Below, piece after piece: positions 51,394 through 60,973 of a stretch of 64,000 nucleotides of DNA (position 1 is the stretch's first letter; each line of letters starts with the position of its first letter). Source of the DNA: CATOSP01 sp965197545. GTDB taxonomy: Bacteria > Chloroflexota > Dehalococcoidia > Lucifugimonadales > UBA3495. Location of the stretch: the NCBI GenBank assembly GCA_965197545.1, contig CBDANJ010000007.1, positions 1,364,001 through 1,428,000 of the forward strand, read 5' to 3'. Made by a program: the position numbers and the translations under genes. Under the pieces are notes generated by a model, which was not told where the DNA came from, did not search any database, and was given only the letters and a program-made list of their open reading frames with translations.

Positions 51394-53529
51394 ATGGTAA
51401 CAGAACTCTCGGTCTGGGGGATATTCCTTCTTCCTCTGGCTTCCTTCGTCATCATCGCCCTCGTTATCCGGCCGTTTTTCAACCGTTTCTCAGTGGTCAG
51501 CGCCCTGCTGTTGATTGCCGCATTGGCGCTTTCCCTATTGCTTGCCATCGAAGCCCTGGTAGTAGTCGTTCAGGGCCACGAGGCCGAATTTCAAGCCTAC
51601 GAGTGGCTGAAAGTGGGCAGCGCGACGGTCGAATTCTCCCTGGTGCTCGACCCGCTAACGGCGGTAATGGCCGTGGTGGTTACGTCGGTCAGCCTGATGG
51701 TCCAGATCTACTCCATGGGGTACATGAAAGGGGATCCCAGCTACGCGCGTTACTTCGCCTACATGTCGCTCTTCACCGCATCCATGCTGGGATTGGTGCT
51801 GGTGGCCAATGTTCTGGTGCTCTACGCCTTTTGGGAATTGGTTGGTGTTTCGTCTTACCTGCTGATCGGCTTTTGGCACGAGCGTCCCGCTGCCGCCGCA
51901 GCGGCCAAAAAGGCCTTCATCATCACACGAATAGGAGACTTGGGGCTGCTGATCGCCATTTTGTATCTGTTCTTCCAGGCCGACGAGTTCGCCGCTGCTG
52001 GAATGAATGCCTTCCATATCCCGGACATCTGGAGGGCGGTCGACCCGGTGACGGGCGGCGCGGCGGTCCTGGCCGGCGGCGGCCTGACCTGGTTCACCCT
52101 GGGCGTATTCGCCGCCGCGGTGGGCAAGTCCGGACAGTTCCCGCTACACTCGTGGTTGCCCGACGCGATGGAGGGGCCCACGCCGGTAAGCGCACTGATC
52201 CACGCCGCGACGATGGTTGCCGCGGGCGTGTTCTTGGTGGGAAGGTTCTACCCGGCCTTCCTGGCAGCCCAGGGAACCCTCACCGTGGTCGCGTTGACCG
52301 GGGCGTTCACCGCGTTGATGGCGGCCACGATGGGGCTAGTTATGAACGACATCAAGCGGGTGATGGCATACTCCACGGTATCCCAGCTCGGCTATATGAT
52401 GGCGGCATTGGGGCTTGGGGCGTTTCCCGCGGCCATATTCCACCTGGTGACCCATGCGTCTTTCAAGGCGCTCCTTTTCTTGGGGGCGGGGAGCGTCAAC
52501 CACGCAACGGGCACCTTCAACATGCGCTACATGGGCGGGCTGCGGCGGCACATGCCATTGACCTACTTGCTTGTGGTCATTGGCGGATTGAGCCTAGTGG
52601 GGATATTCCCTCTCTCCGGCTTTTGGAGCAAGGACGAGATTCTGGTGAGCGCCTGGACCGGCGGGGGAGTTGTCGCGACATGGGTTGGACAGGTCTGCCT
52701 CATTCTGCTGCTCGCCGGTGTGCTGCTGACGGCCTTCTACACCCTGAGGATGGTCTACATGACCTTTCACGGAGAGTTCCGGGGAGGGATTGAACAGGAG
52801 CAGGCAGACATGGGCGGTGAGGCCCACGGAGACGGAGACGATGCCCATGCCGACGATGCCCATGCCGACGATGCCCATGCCGACGATGCCCATGCCGACG
52901 ATGCCCATGCCGACGATGCCCATGCCGACGATGCCCACGGAGGAGTCCACCTGGCCGAGTCCCCTGCTGTCATGGTCCTCCCCATGGTGTTGCTTGGAAT
53001 CGGAGCGGTGGTCTTGGGTTTTGTCAGCAATCCCCAATGGGTCGAGGTTGCCGGGATACCGAAACACTGGATCACCGAGCTATTGGAGCATGGGGTTGCG
53101 CCCGTGCTGTCCGCCTCCGCGCCTCACCTGGCGATACCCAAGTTTAGCCTGGGTATCGCGGTACTCTCGACGGTAATCGCGGTGGTTGGGATTGCGCTGT
53201 CCACTTGGCTATATCTTATCCGGCCGTGGCGGGACAGGGACCCTCTGGAAGTTGCTGGACCGGTGCACCAACTGTTATTCCAGAAGTATTTCATCGATGC
53301 GCTTTACGAAGACGCCTTAGTCCGCCGGGCCTTTTACCGGGTCTTGGCAGGGGCTACCGACTGGGTGGACCGTAGCATCGTGGACCGGATTGTGGACTGG
53401 ACTGGCGCAATTTTCCGGAACGTTGGCCGATTGGCGCTGGCCCCCCTTCAGACTGGAGAGGTCCAGGCTTACGGGTTGGCGGTGGCGTTGGGCAGCCTGA
53501 TAATTGTTTTGGGGTTCTTGCTAACGTGA
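51394..53529 (+). CDS. nuoL: NADH-quinone oxidoreductase subunit L
   Basis: NuoL is the distal proton-pumping, Mrp antiporter-like subunit. The 711-residue protein has about 14-16 hydrophobic helices, the conserved FWELVGVSSYLLIGFW and LPDAMEGPTPVSALIHAATMV segments, and a C-terminal lateral-helix region. Between residues 482 and 516 it contains seven DDAHA-type repeats in a soluble loop, a histidine- and aspartate-rich insertion not typical of the family. It starts directly after the small DUF2007-like gene. Confidence 0.95.
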   Translation: MVTELSVWGIFLLPLASFVIIALVIRPFFNRFSVVSALLLIAALALSLLLAIEALVVVVQGHEAEFQAYEWLKVGSATVEFSLVLDPLTAVMAVVVTSVSLMVQIYSMGYMKGDPSYARYFAYMSLFTASMLGLVLVANVLVLYAFWELVGVSSYLLIGFWHERPAAAAAAKKAFIITRIGDLGLLIAILYLFFQADEFAAAGMNAFHIPDIWRAVDPVTGGAAVLAGGGLTWFTLGVFAAAVGKSGQFPLHSWLPDAMEGPTPVSALIHAATMVAAGVFLVGRFYPAFLAAQGTLTVVALTGAFTALMAATMGLVMNDIKRVMAYSTVSQLGYMMAALGLGAFPAAIFHLVTHASFKALLFLGAGSVNHATGTFNMRYMGGLRRHMPLTYLLVVIGGLSLVGIFPLSGFWSKDEILVSAWTGGGVVATWVGQVCLILLLAGVLLTAFYTLRMVYMTFHGEFRGGIEQEQADMGGEAHGDGDDAHADDAHADDAHADDAHADDAHADDAHADDAHGGVHLAESPAVMVLPMVLLGIGAVVLGFVSNPQWVEVAGIPKHWITELLEHGVAPVLSASAPHLAIPKFSLGIAVLSTVIAVVGIALSTWLYLIRPWRDRDPLEVAGPVHQLLFQKYFIDALYEDALVRRAFYRVLAGATDWVDRSIVDRIVDWTGAIFRNVGRLALAPLQTGEVQAYGLAVALGSLIIVLGFLLT
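52837..52941 (+). repeat. 15-base tandem repeat, seven units, in nuoL
   Basis: Seven units of GACGATGCCCATGCC, the last one altered, code DDAHA repeats in a soluble loop of NuoL. The copies are nearly identical, so the expansion is recent. The unit length is the same 15 bases as the repeat at 41197, though the sequences differ. Confidence 0.95.
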
Positions 53530-53596
53530 CCACGCCTGGTTTCCGAATAGAAGCTGTGTCACTTGACGCTTCAAGGGTCCGGGGGAAGATCGCGTA

Positions 53597-55129
53597 GTGG
53601 ATCTTTCCTCCCCCTTCGTCTATTTGCTGACTGTTACCGTCTTCCTGCCTCTGGCGGGAGCGTTGATTATCTTCGCGCTGATACGCGGTGACCGGAATGT
53701 TCGCGCTTTTGCTCTCCTAATCGCGTTAGCCGAATTGGCGTTGAGCCTGATTGTCTTCAGCTTCTTCGATCGGTCGGAGGGCGCTGACCGATTCCAGTTC
53801 GTCGAACGGTTTACCTGGATACCCGGTGAAACGTTTGAGGCCAGTTACCTGCTGGGTGTGGACGGGTTGAGCGCGCCGTTGGTCGCGCTAACGGGGCTTC
53901 TGGGGATATGCGCCGTGTTCGCATCCTGGCACATAAACGTTCGGGTAAAGGAGCATTACATCTGGCTGTTGGTGTTGCAGACCTCGGTTATGGGTGTGTT
54001 CACTTCCCTGGACTTGCTCCTGTTTTTCCTGTTTTGGGAACTGGAACTGGTCCCGATGTACATGCTGATCTCCATTTGGGGAGCCGGACGCAAAGAGTAT
54101 TCGGCGATGAAATTCCTCATCTTCACTCTTTTGGGAAGCGCCTTTATGCTGGTGGCCATCGTCGCGGTGTTCCTCACGCCGGGGATAGGGACCTTCGACA
54201 TGGTCCAGTTGTCCCAGGCCGAAACCATGCTCAACGCTGGGAACGTGCTGTTGCCGTTGGGAGCCCTGTTCTGGCTCTTCTTCATAGCTTTTGCCATCAA
54301 GCTCCCGAGTTGGCCGGTCCATACGTGGCTGCCCGACGCCCACACCGACGCACCCACGGCGGCCAGCGTCATGCTGGCGGGAGTGCTGCTCAAAATGGGC
54401 GGGTACGGCCTGCTTCGTATCAACGTGGGGATGTTCCCGTCTCAGGCCGACAGATTCGCCTGGGTCCTGGTCGCGCTTGGTGTGATCAGCGTCTTGTATG
54501 GAGCCGTCGTGACAATTCGGCAGACGGACCTGAAGCGTCTCATAGCGTATTCCAGCGTGAGCCACATGGGCCTGGTCATGATTGGGATCGGTTCCATTGG
54601 AATCAGCGAAGGAACGTTGACATCAGCGGGGCTAAACGGCGCGGCTATGCAGCTATTTACCCACGGAACGATCACCGGGCTTCTGTTCTTAGCGACGGGG
54701 CTGGTCTACGACAGGGCCCATACCCGCTACATTCCCGACCTGGGTGGACTGGCGGGGCGGATGCCGGTCGTGGCCACGGCTTTCCTGATCGCCGGGCTGG
54801 CTTCGTTGGGGTTGCCGGGACTCAGCGGGTTCGTCTCCGAGGTGTTGGTTTTTCTGGGGGCGTTCCGGGCGTACCCATGGGCCACAGTCCTCGCGGTGCT
54901 GGGAATCGTACTAGCGGCCGGGTACATTTTGTGGATGGTGGAAAGGGCATTCTTCGGTGAGCGCCGGGAGAGGTTCGCCGACCTGGCCGATGCTTCACTG
55001 GTCGAAGCTGTGCCCCTGGCGCTCCTTGTGATCACGATCGTGGGGATCGGGGTCTACCCATCCCTGCTGACGGACGTATTCGAGATAGGGCTCGAGCCGA
55101 TGATAAACACGCTTAACGGCGGCGGGTAA
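53597..55129 (+). CDS. nuoM: NADH-quinone oxidoreductase subunit M
   Basis: NuoM is the second antiporter-like proton pump subunit. The 510-residue protein has 13-14 hydrophobic helices, with WELELVPMYMLISIWG and the LPDAHTDAPTAASVMLAGVL segment that holds the functional lysine/glutamate environment. The GTG at 53597 is used; a 67-base gap separates it from nuoL. nuoN follows after eight bases. Confidence 0.95.
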   Translation: MDLSSPFVYLLTVTVFLPLAGALIIFALIRGDRNVRAFALLIALAELALSLIVFSFFDRSEGADRFQFVERFTWIPGETFEASYLLGVDGLSAPLVALTGLLGICAVFASWHINVRVKEHYIWLLVLQTSVMGVFTSLDLLLFFLFWELELVPMYMLISIWGAGRKEYSAMKFLIFTLLGSAFMLVAIVAVFLTPGIGTFDMVQLSQAETMLNAGNVLLPLGALFWLFFIAFAIKLPSWPVHTWLPDAHTDAPTAASVMLAGVLLKMGGYGLLRINVGMFPSQADRFAWVLVALGVISVLYGAVVTIRQTDLKRLIAYSSVSHMGLVMIGIGSIGISEGTLTSAGLNGAAMQLFTHGTITGLLFLATGLVYDRAHTRYIPDLGGLAGRMPVVATAFLIAGLASLGLPGLSGFVSEVLVFLGAFRAYPWATVLAVLGIVLAAGYILWMVERAFFGERRERFADLADASLVEAVPLALLVITIVGIGVYPSLLTDVFEIGLEPMINTLNGGG

Positions 55130-55137
55130 GGGAGCCT

Positions 55138-56667
55138 ATGTCGCTGTACGACATCTACGTCATTTCCCCGCCGATGGCCGTGGCAATTGTGGGGATATTG
55201 GTGATCCTGCTGGACCTGGTAACCCAGCGGAAACGGCTGCTTCCCCTGTTTGCCCTGGTCGGGTTGATCGCGCCGACTGTTCTTTTGGTGTTCCAATTGC
55301 AAGACCTGATGGACATCCGGGACCTGCTGTCCGCGTCGGAGGCGGTGGTTGACGGCAAGGAGAGCGTGCTCCTGGGTAGCCTTGTTGTCGACCGGTTTGC
55401 CTTGTTCTTCGGTTTCCTGGTATTGGCAGCCACGGCGTTGGTTGTGCTCGCTTCGGTTGAGTATGTAGACCAGATGGAGCGGAGGCACGGAGAATATTAC
55501 GGGTTGGTGCTGTTCTCCGCCACAGGCATGATCTTGCTGGCCAGCGCTTCCGAACTCATAACCATTTACATCTCGTTGGAATTGACCACGCTGCCAATCG
55601 TGGCCTTGGCCGCGTTCCAGAGCAGCTCCAAGTCCAGCGAGGCGGGGATGAAGTTCCTGGTCATCGGGGCCATCAGCTCGGCGATTATGCTTTACGGAAT
55701 GGCGTTGGTGTTCGGTTTCGCCCAGACCACCGACCTCACCGGCATAGCCGCGAGGGTCGCCGATACAACAGGCGGCTTGTCGACGGATAACTACGTGCTG
55801 TTAGTCGGGGTCGTGCTAATGGTTGCCGGGTTTGGCTTCAAGATATCGTCCGCGCCATTCCAGATGTGGGTGCCGGACATCTATGAGGGGGCGCCTACGC
55901 CGGTCGTCGCGTTCCTGTCTGTTGCGAGCAAAGCCGCGGCATTCGCGGTGCTGATCCGGGTCTTCTACACTGGTTTCTTTGACGTGGGCATGGATTGGGG
56001 AGTCTTGATGGCTATCCTGGCGGCCGCGTCCATGATTGTTGGCAACCTGGTGGCAATGAGCCAGTCCAACATCCGGAGGTTGTTCGGGTACAGCACGATT
56101 GCACACGCAGGTTACATCCTGGTGGGTGTCGCTGCGGGGGTGCAGGGATCCGCCGACGGCTCAACCGGGTACGTTCCCGTCGGACCAAACAGCGTGCTTT
56201 TCTACCTTGGAGCGTACACTGCGGCCAACCTTACCGCCTTCTTCGCCATCATAGCCATTGGCAGCCGCATTGGCAGCGACCAGATCGAGGACTACGCGGG
56301 TATCGCCAGGCGTTCTCCGGTCCTGGCCGTCGTGTTGGCCCTGGCGTTGGTCGCACTTATCGGAGTGCCGCCGACCGGCATATTTATTGCGAAACTCTAC
56401 ATCTTTACCGCCGCCGTGAAGGGCGGACTGGCCTGGCTGGCGATAATCGGAGTTATCAACAGCGTCGTATCCGCGTATTATTACGTTCGAATCATCCGGG
56501 TCATGTTCCTGGAAGCGCCGGCTTCCGACGAACCGATACCCCTGTCACCCGCTTCCTGGGTTGCCCTAACCGCATCTGGAGCTTCGATGTTATGGATGGG
56601 CATCGCGCCGGGGTATGTGCTCCGGGCGGCGGAGATCGCCGTTTCAGCCCTGGCGGTGAGGCTATGA
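55138..56667 (+). CDS. nuoN: NADH-quinone oxidoreductase subunit N
   Basis: NuoN is the third antiporter-like pump subunit. The 509-residue protein has about 14 helices, the conserved ELITIYISLELTTLPIVAL and KISSAPFQMWVPDIYEGAPTP segments, and ends in a helix region with MLWMGIAPGYVL. It is the last gene of the operon. NuoE, NuoF and NuoG genes do not follow; an unrelated nadK comes next with its own likely promoter. Confidence 0.95.
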   Translation: MSLYDIYVISPPMAVAIVGILVILLDLVTQRKRLLPLFALVGLIAPTVLLVFQLQDLMDIRDLLSASEAVVDGKESVLLGSLVVDRFALFFGFLVLAATALVVLASVEYVDQMERRHGEYYGLVLFSATGMILLASASELITIYISLELTTLPIVALAAFQSSSKSSEAGMKFLVIGAISSAIMLYGMALVFGFAQTTDLTGIAARVADTTGGLSTDNYVLLVGVVLMVAGFGFKISSAPFQMWVPDIYEGAPTPVVAFLSVASKAAAFAVLIRVFYTGFFDVGMDWGVLMAILAAASMIVGNLVAMSQSNIRRLFGYSTIAHAGYILVGVAAGVQGSADGSTGYVPVGPNSVLFYLGAYTAANLTAFFAIIAIGSRIGSDQIEDYAGIARRSPVLAVVLALALVALIGVPPTGIFIAKLYIFTAAVKGGLAWLAIIGVINSVVSAYYYVRIIRVMFLEAPASDEPIPLSPASWVALTASGASMLWMGIAPGYVLRAAEIAVSALAVRL

Positions 56668-56679
56668 TTCAGGGCCGCG

Positions 56680-56709
56680 TTGACACTAATTCTAAGCCGG
56701 TGCTAGACT
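56680..56709 (+). promoter_or_regulatory. Likely promoter of nadK
   Basis: TTGACA at 56680-56685 is a perfect -35. An 18-base spacer leads to TAGACT at 56704-56709, four of six -10 matches, preceded by TGC (extended -10). The nadK start is 76 bases downstream. It lies in the 117-base gap after nuoN. Confidence 0.6.
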
Positions 56710-56784
56710 GCGCGTGCTCTCGCGCCGGGGTTGCGCGGGGCCGGTCCCCAAGCCTCTCTGGGACGATTTCCGTCCAGACGCTGT

Positions 56785-57624
56785 ATGAATAACGTCGGCA
56801 TCATATACAACGCTCGAATTCCCGAGGCCCTGGACCTGAGCACCGCTATTTTCCACCAGCTCAACCTTCATGACGATAGCTGGATTTCTCCCGCGGAGAA
56901 CCTGGAGGCCCTGCGGGTGAGGGCGGAGCAGACCGAGCTGGTTGTCACCGTCGGAGGCGACGGAACAATCCTCCGGGCGGTACGGGTGACGGCGGCCAAC
57001 GAGATTCCTGTTGTGGGGATCAACATGGGGCGGCTCGGGTTTATGACCGAGCTGCAGGTGCATGAGGCCCTGGACCGGCTTCCCTTTTATCTAGGGGGCG
57101 GTTGCCGCGTGGAAGAGCGCAACATGGTCCAGGCCCGCGTAATTCGCAGCGGGTTGGAAGAGACCGAACTTTACCACGCGCTCAACGATGTGGTGGTGGC
57201 CCGGGGGGCTGTCTCCCGCGTGGTAACCATCACCGGCAGCATCGACGACGCGCCCTTGACGACCTTCCGTTCCGACGCCGTGATACTGTCCACCGCAACC
57301 GGAAGTACCGGGTACAACCTGGCGGTGGGCGGACCTATATTGGACCCGATGTCCGAGTCTTTAGTGTTGAAGCCAGTGGCCGCGCACATGGGGCTAACCG
57401 CCGGACTCGTCCTTGACAGCGCCGCACGGATATCCCTTGCCTTGGAAGGGTACCAGGAAGCCATAGTCAGCGTAGACGGCTACGTGGACTACCCCCTCTC
57501 TCCTGGAGACAGGGTTGAACTTGAGCAGAGTCCCCTTAAGGCCAGGTTCCTCCGGGCCAATCCCCCCAGCTACTTCTATGGCACGCTGACCCGCCGGCTG
57601 GGATTCAGCATCCGAGGCCAGTAG
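56785..57624 (+). CDS. nadK: NAD kinase
   Basis: NadK phosphorylates NAD to NADP. The 279-residue product has the GGDG motif (57-60, in VTVGGDGTILRA), GINMGRLGFM, the NDVVVARG segment and the STATGSTGYNLAVGGPI nucleotide region. The ATG at 56785 lacks a strong ribosome site; the frame opens upstream at 56731 without similarity. The Nudix gene follows after 14 bases. Confidence 0.94.
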   Translation: MNNVGIIYNARIPEALDLSTAIFHQLNLHDDSWISPAENLEALRVRAEQTELVVTVGGDGTILRAVRVTAANEIPVVGINMGRLGFMTELQVHEALDRLPFYLGGGCRVEERNMVQARVIRSGLEETELYHALNDVVVARGAVSRVVTITGSIDDAPLTTFRSDAVILSTATGSTGYNLAVGGPILDPMSESLVLKPVAAHMGLTAGLVLDSAARISLALEGYQEAIVSVDGYVDYPLSPGDRVELEQSPLKARFLRANPPSYFYGTLTRRLGFSIRGQ

Positions 57625-57638
57625 GGAGACCAGCGAAG

Positions 57639-58184
57639 ATGCAAGGACCGCATACTGAACCTACGGTCGAGAGCAAGCGGGTTTACGAAGGCCGAATCGT
57701 CAACCTCAGAGTCGATACGGTGGAGCTGCATACCGGCCGTCTGACCACCAGGGAAATCGCGGAGCATGGAGACAGCGTCTGCGTGGTGCCGGTAGACTCG
57801 GACGGCAGCGTGTTGCTGGTGAGACAATACCGCAAGCCCGCCGAGGCGAGTCTGTTGGAAATTCCCGCCGGAGGCATGGATCCGGGGGAGTCGCCCAATG
57901 ACACGGTATTGCGCGAGCTTCAAGAAGAGATTGGCTACACGGCCGCCAACATACGGCCTCTCTCAAGCTTTTGGGTGTCGCCCGGATGGTGTACCGAGTT
58001 CATGTACTCTTATCTCGCCACCGGGCTTACTCCGGCCAAACTTGCCGCCGATGACGACGAGAACATCACCGTGGAGCGCGTACCGCTGGGGGACATCCCC
58101 ATGTTGATCCAGTCCGGGGAGATCAGGGACGCGAAAAGTATACTCTCACTGGTGATGGCGCTTAACCTTGTAAACCCCGGATAG
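57639..58184 (+). CDS. Nudix hydrolase, ADP-ribose pyrophosphatase type
   Basis: A 181-residue Nudix protein. The Nudix box lies at about residues 78-100, with the core LRELQEEIGY, preceded by LLEIPAGGMDPGE as in ADP-ribose pyrophosphatases. The N-terminal strand region YEGRIVNLRVDTVEL also fits this subgroup. It follows nadK closely, a common pairing that suggests a role in nicotinamide-nucleotide turnover. Confidence 0.9.
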   Translation: MQGPHTEPTVESKRVYEGRIVNLRVDTVELHTGRLTTREIAEHGDSVCVVPVDSDGSVLLVRQYRKPAEASLLEIPAGGMDPGESPNDTVLRELQEEIGYTAANIRPLSSFWVSPGWCTEFMYSYLATGLTPAKLAADDDENITVERVPLGDIPMLIQSGEIRDAKSILSLVMALNLVNPG

Positions 58185-58242
58185 ATGCTAAACTATGGGA
58201 GCCGTTTAACGGTCATCGGGTACAACTAGGGAGGAACCAGGT

Positions 58243-59922
58243 ATGTTAGAGCACGATGTTCTGGTGGTCGGGGCCGGGTTGGCGGGGATGCGAGCCGCCA
58301 TCGCAGCCCGCGCCCAGGGGGCCAATGCCGCCATCATCAGCAAGGTCCACCCCGTGCGCAGCCACTCCAACGCGGCCCAGGGCGGGATTAACGCCGCCCT
58401 GGTGGACCGGGGGGATGACTGGGAAGACCACGCCTACGACACCATCAAGGGCAGCGATTTCCTGGGGGACCAGGACGCCATCGAGATCATGTGCCAGTCG
58501 GCGGGTCAAGCCCTGATCGACATGGAGCACTTCGGCGTGACCTTCAACCGGGACGACGAGGGGAAGCTGGGAACACGAGCGTTTGGAGGCCAACGGCGGG
58601 CCCGCACCTTCTTCGTGGGTGACTTCACCGGCCAGGCGTTGCTCCATGTGATGTTCGAGCAGCTAATTAAATCGGGAGTCCGCCGCTACGAAGAGTGGTT
58701 CGTTACGGGTCTGATCGAGGAGGACGACCGGGTGTGCGGGGTCACCGCCCTGGAGATTCGCAGCGGCCAAGTGTTTGCGATACGGGCCAAGACGGTGATC
58801 TTCTGCACCGGAGGCCTGGGCCGCGTGTTTGAGCCCAGCACCAACGCCTTGATCGTAACCGGTGACGGAATGGCCTTGGCTTACAACGCCGGAGCCCGCT
58901 TGATGGACATGGAGATGGTGCAGTACCACCCGACAACTCTGGCCGGAAACGGTGTCTTGATATCCGAAGCGGCGAGGGGTGAGGGGGCCTACCTCCTGGA
59001 CAAGAACGGCGATAGGTTTATGGAACGGTACGCCCCCAGCATGATGGAGCTCGCGTCCCGGGACGTGGTCTCCCGCGCCGAACAGACGGAGATCAACGCG
59101 GGAAACGGCGCCGATGGGTGTGTATTCCTCGACTGCCGCCACTTGGGCGAAGCGCTCATCAAGGAAAAACTCAGCCAGATTCGCGAGATCGGCATCGACC
59201 TGGCGGGCGTGGATATGGTGACCGATCCGATACCCATACGCCCGGGGATGCACTACATGATGGGCGGCATCAAGACCGACGTCGATGGCCAGACCAATCT
59301 GCCCAGCGTGTACGCCGCCGGTGAATGCGCCTGTGTCAGCGTGCACGGCGGCAACCGGCTAGGGGCCAACTCCCTGCTGGACACCATCGTGTTTGGTCAA
59401 CGGGCCGGCGATCATGCGGCCAACGCGGCCCGCGGCCAAGAATACATCGAGATCGATGTTGACGAGGTTGTGCGTCTCGAGGAAGCCCGGCTCCGGGGGA
59501 TGCTGGACCGCCCTCAGAACGGCGACCGGGTGGCAAGTGTCCGGCTGGGCATGGGCGAGTCGATGAACCGTAACCTTGCCGTGTACCGCCATGAGGCCGG
59601 TATGCGGGAGACGATGCACGACCTCCAGGGCCTGAAAGAGCGGTATACAACCGTCCCAGTGGACAACAAGGGCCGGACGTTCAATACGGACCTAATTTTT
59701 GCCCTGGAGCTGGGCTTCATGCTCGATTGCGCGGAGACCATCGCCGTGAGCGCCCTGGAACGCCGGGACAGCCGCGGCGCTCAGGCCCGGACCGATTACC
59801 CGGACCGTGACGACGAGAACTGGATGAAGCACATCGTCACAGCCAAAGGCGATGAGGGCCCGGAAATCTCTTATTCCCCGGTTTCCATCACACAGTGGAC
59901 TCCCGAAGAAAGGAAATACTGA
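58243..59922 (+). CDS. sdhA: Succinate dehydrogenase / fumarate reductase flavoprotein subunit
   Basis: The FAD subunit that oxidises succinate or reduces fumarate. The 559-residue protein opens with the dinucleotide motif VVGAGLAGMRAAIAA and the flavin-attachment region SHSNAAQGGINAAL; further motifs are MVQYHPTTLAGNGVL and HGGNRLGANSLLDTIVFG. The ATG has a GGGAGGAA site. sdhB and a cysteine-rich third subunit follow on the same strand. Confidence 0.94.
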   Translation: MLEHDVLVVGAGLAGMRAAIAARAQGANAAIISKVHPVRSHSNAAQGGINAALVDRGDDWEDHAYDTIKGSDFLGDQDAIEIMCQSAGQALIDMEHFGVTFNRDDEGKLGTRAFGGQRRARTFFVGDFTGQALLHVMFEQLIKSGVRRYEEWFVTGLIEEDDRVCGVTALEIRSGQVFAIRAKTVIFCTGGLGRVFEPSTNALIVTGDGMALAYNAGARLMDMEMVQYHPTTLAGNGVLISEAARGEGAYLLDKNGDRFMERYAPSMMELASRDVVSRAEQTEINAGNGADGCVFLDCRHLGEALIKEKLSQIREIGIDLAGVDMVTDPIPIRPGMHYMMGGIKTDVDGQTNLPSVYAAGECACVSVHGGNRLGANSLLDTIVFGQRAGDHAANAARGQEYIEIDVDEVVRLEEARLRGMLDRPQNGDRVASVRLGMGESMNRNLAVYRHEAGMRETMHDLQGLKERYTTVPVDNKGRTFNTDLIFALELGFMLDCAETIAVSALERRDSRGAQARTDYPDRDDENWMKHIVTAKGDEGPEISYSPVSITQWTPEERKY

Positions 59923-59925
59923 CCA

Positions 59926-60912
59926 ATGGACTTGACTCTCAGGGTCAAAAGGTACGACCCCGAATCCGACAACCCCGAAACCTACTGGCAAGATTTTCCG
60001 GTTACCGTCGAGGATAACGCGACGGTGCTGGACGCACTTATCAAGGTACGAGAGGACGTGGACGGCACGTTGAGCCTCCGTTGCTCCTGTCGAAGCTCCA
60101 TTTGCGGCTCCTGCGCCATGCGGATAAACGGCCACGCCACGTTGGCCTGCAAGGCGCAAGCCCGGGACAGCCTGGGGGATGACGGCGTGATCACCATCGA
60201 GCCCGCTGGCGTGATGCGCGTAGTCAAAGACCTGGTAGTGGACTTCGACATGTTCTGGGACAAGATCATGGCCGTGGAGCCCTATCTACAGCCCCAGGGT
60301 CCTGAGCCCGAGGGTGAATACATAGCCTCCAATGAGTCCATGTTGCATCTGTCCGGGGTCACCGCGTGCATCATGTGCGGCGCATGCGTGTCAGACTGCA
60401 CCGTGTTGGAAGTGGACCCGACTTTCATGGGCCCGGCAGCCCTGGCCAAGGCATACCGATTCACCGCCGATCCCCGTGACGGCGATGAAAACGGGGACTC
60501 TGTAGACCGGTTGAAGCTGCTTAGCGAGGCCTCGGGCATGTGGGACTGCACCCGCTGCTTCGAGTGCGTACAGGTCTGCCCCAAGGGTGTCGCGCCGATG
60601 GACCGGATTATGGCCCTTCGCGACCAGGCTTTGGACGCCGGGCTGGACAAGACCTACGGCGCGCGGCACGTACAGGCCTTTGCCGACCTAGTGGAGCACA
60701 GTGGTTGGTTGGACGAACTGAAGATCGTGCCCATGACGGTGGGTGTGACCAACGTGCCCGCCCTGCTGAACGTCATGCCCGAGGCGATTAGGGCTCTTAC
60801 CCACGGTAAGCTGCCGCCGCTGTTGCATCCGGAACTTCCGGGCGTCGAGAACGTTCGCAACCTGTTTGAAAAAGTCGGGCAGCCAGCGGAAGAACCGGAA
60901 GAGAGCCACTAA
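59926..60912 (+). CDS. sdhB: Succinate dehydrogenase / fumarate reductase iron-sulfur subunit
   Basis: The electron-transfer subunit, 328 residues. The [2Fe-2S] ligands lie in CSCRSSICGSCAMRING and HATLAC (about 53-75). Further cluster cysteines lie in CIMCGACVSDC and CTRCFECVQVCPKG. The protein is longer than the 230-250 residues of the common form, with extra C-terminal sequence. It starts three bases after sdhA and precedes the HdrB-like subunit. Confidence 0.93.
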   Translation: MDLTLRVKRYDPESDNPETYWQDFPVTVEDNATVLDALIKVREDVDGTLSLRCSCRSSICGSCAMRINGHATLACKAQARDSLGDDGVITIEPAGVMRVVKDLVVDFDMFWDKIMAVEPYLQPQGPEPEGEYIASNESMLHLSGVTACIMCGACVSDCTVLEVDPTFMGPAALAKAYRFTADPRDGDENGDSVDRLKLLSEASGMWDCTRCFECVQVCPKGVAPMDRIMALRDQALDAGLDKTYGARHVQAFADLVEHSGWLDELKIVPMTVGVTNVPALLNVMPEAIRALTHGKLPPLLHPELPGVENVRNLFEKVGQPAEEPEESH

Positions 60913-60973
60913 TCCCACTGGATCCCGTTCGCCGCCCACAACCCACAAATCCATATTGTCCCGGAGGACCAGT

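Noticed and set aside
51246..52793. 515-codon open frame overlapping nuoL
   Set aside because: It lies wholly across the DUF2007-like gene and nuoL in another frame, has no family motifs and is arginine/glycine-rich as expected for shadow frames in high-GC DNA. NuoL itself is unambiguous.
53908..54960. 350-codon frame overlapping nuoM
   Set aside because: Shadow frame; nuoM motifs and membrane helices are clear in the other frame.
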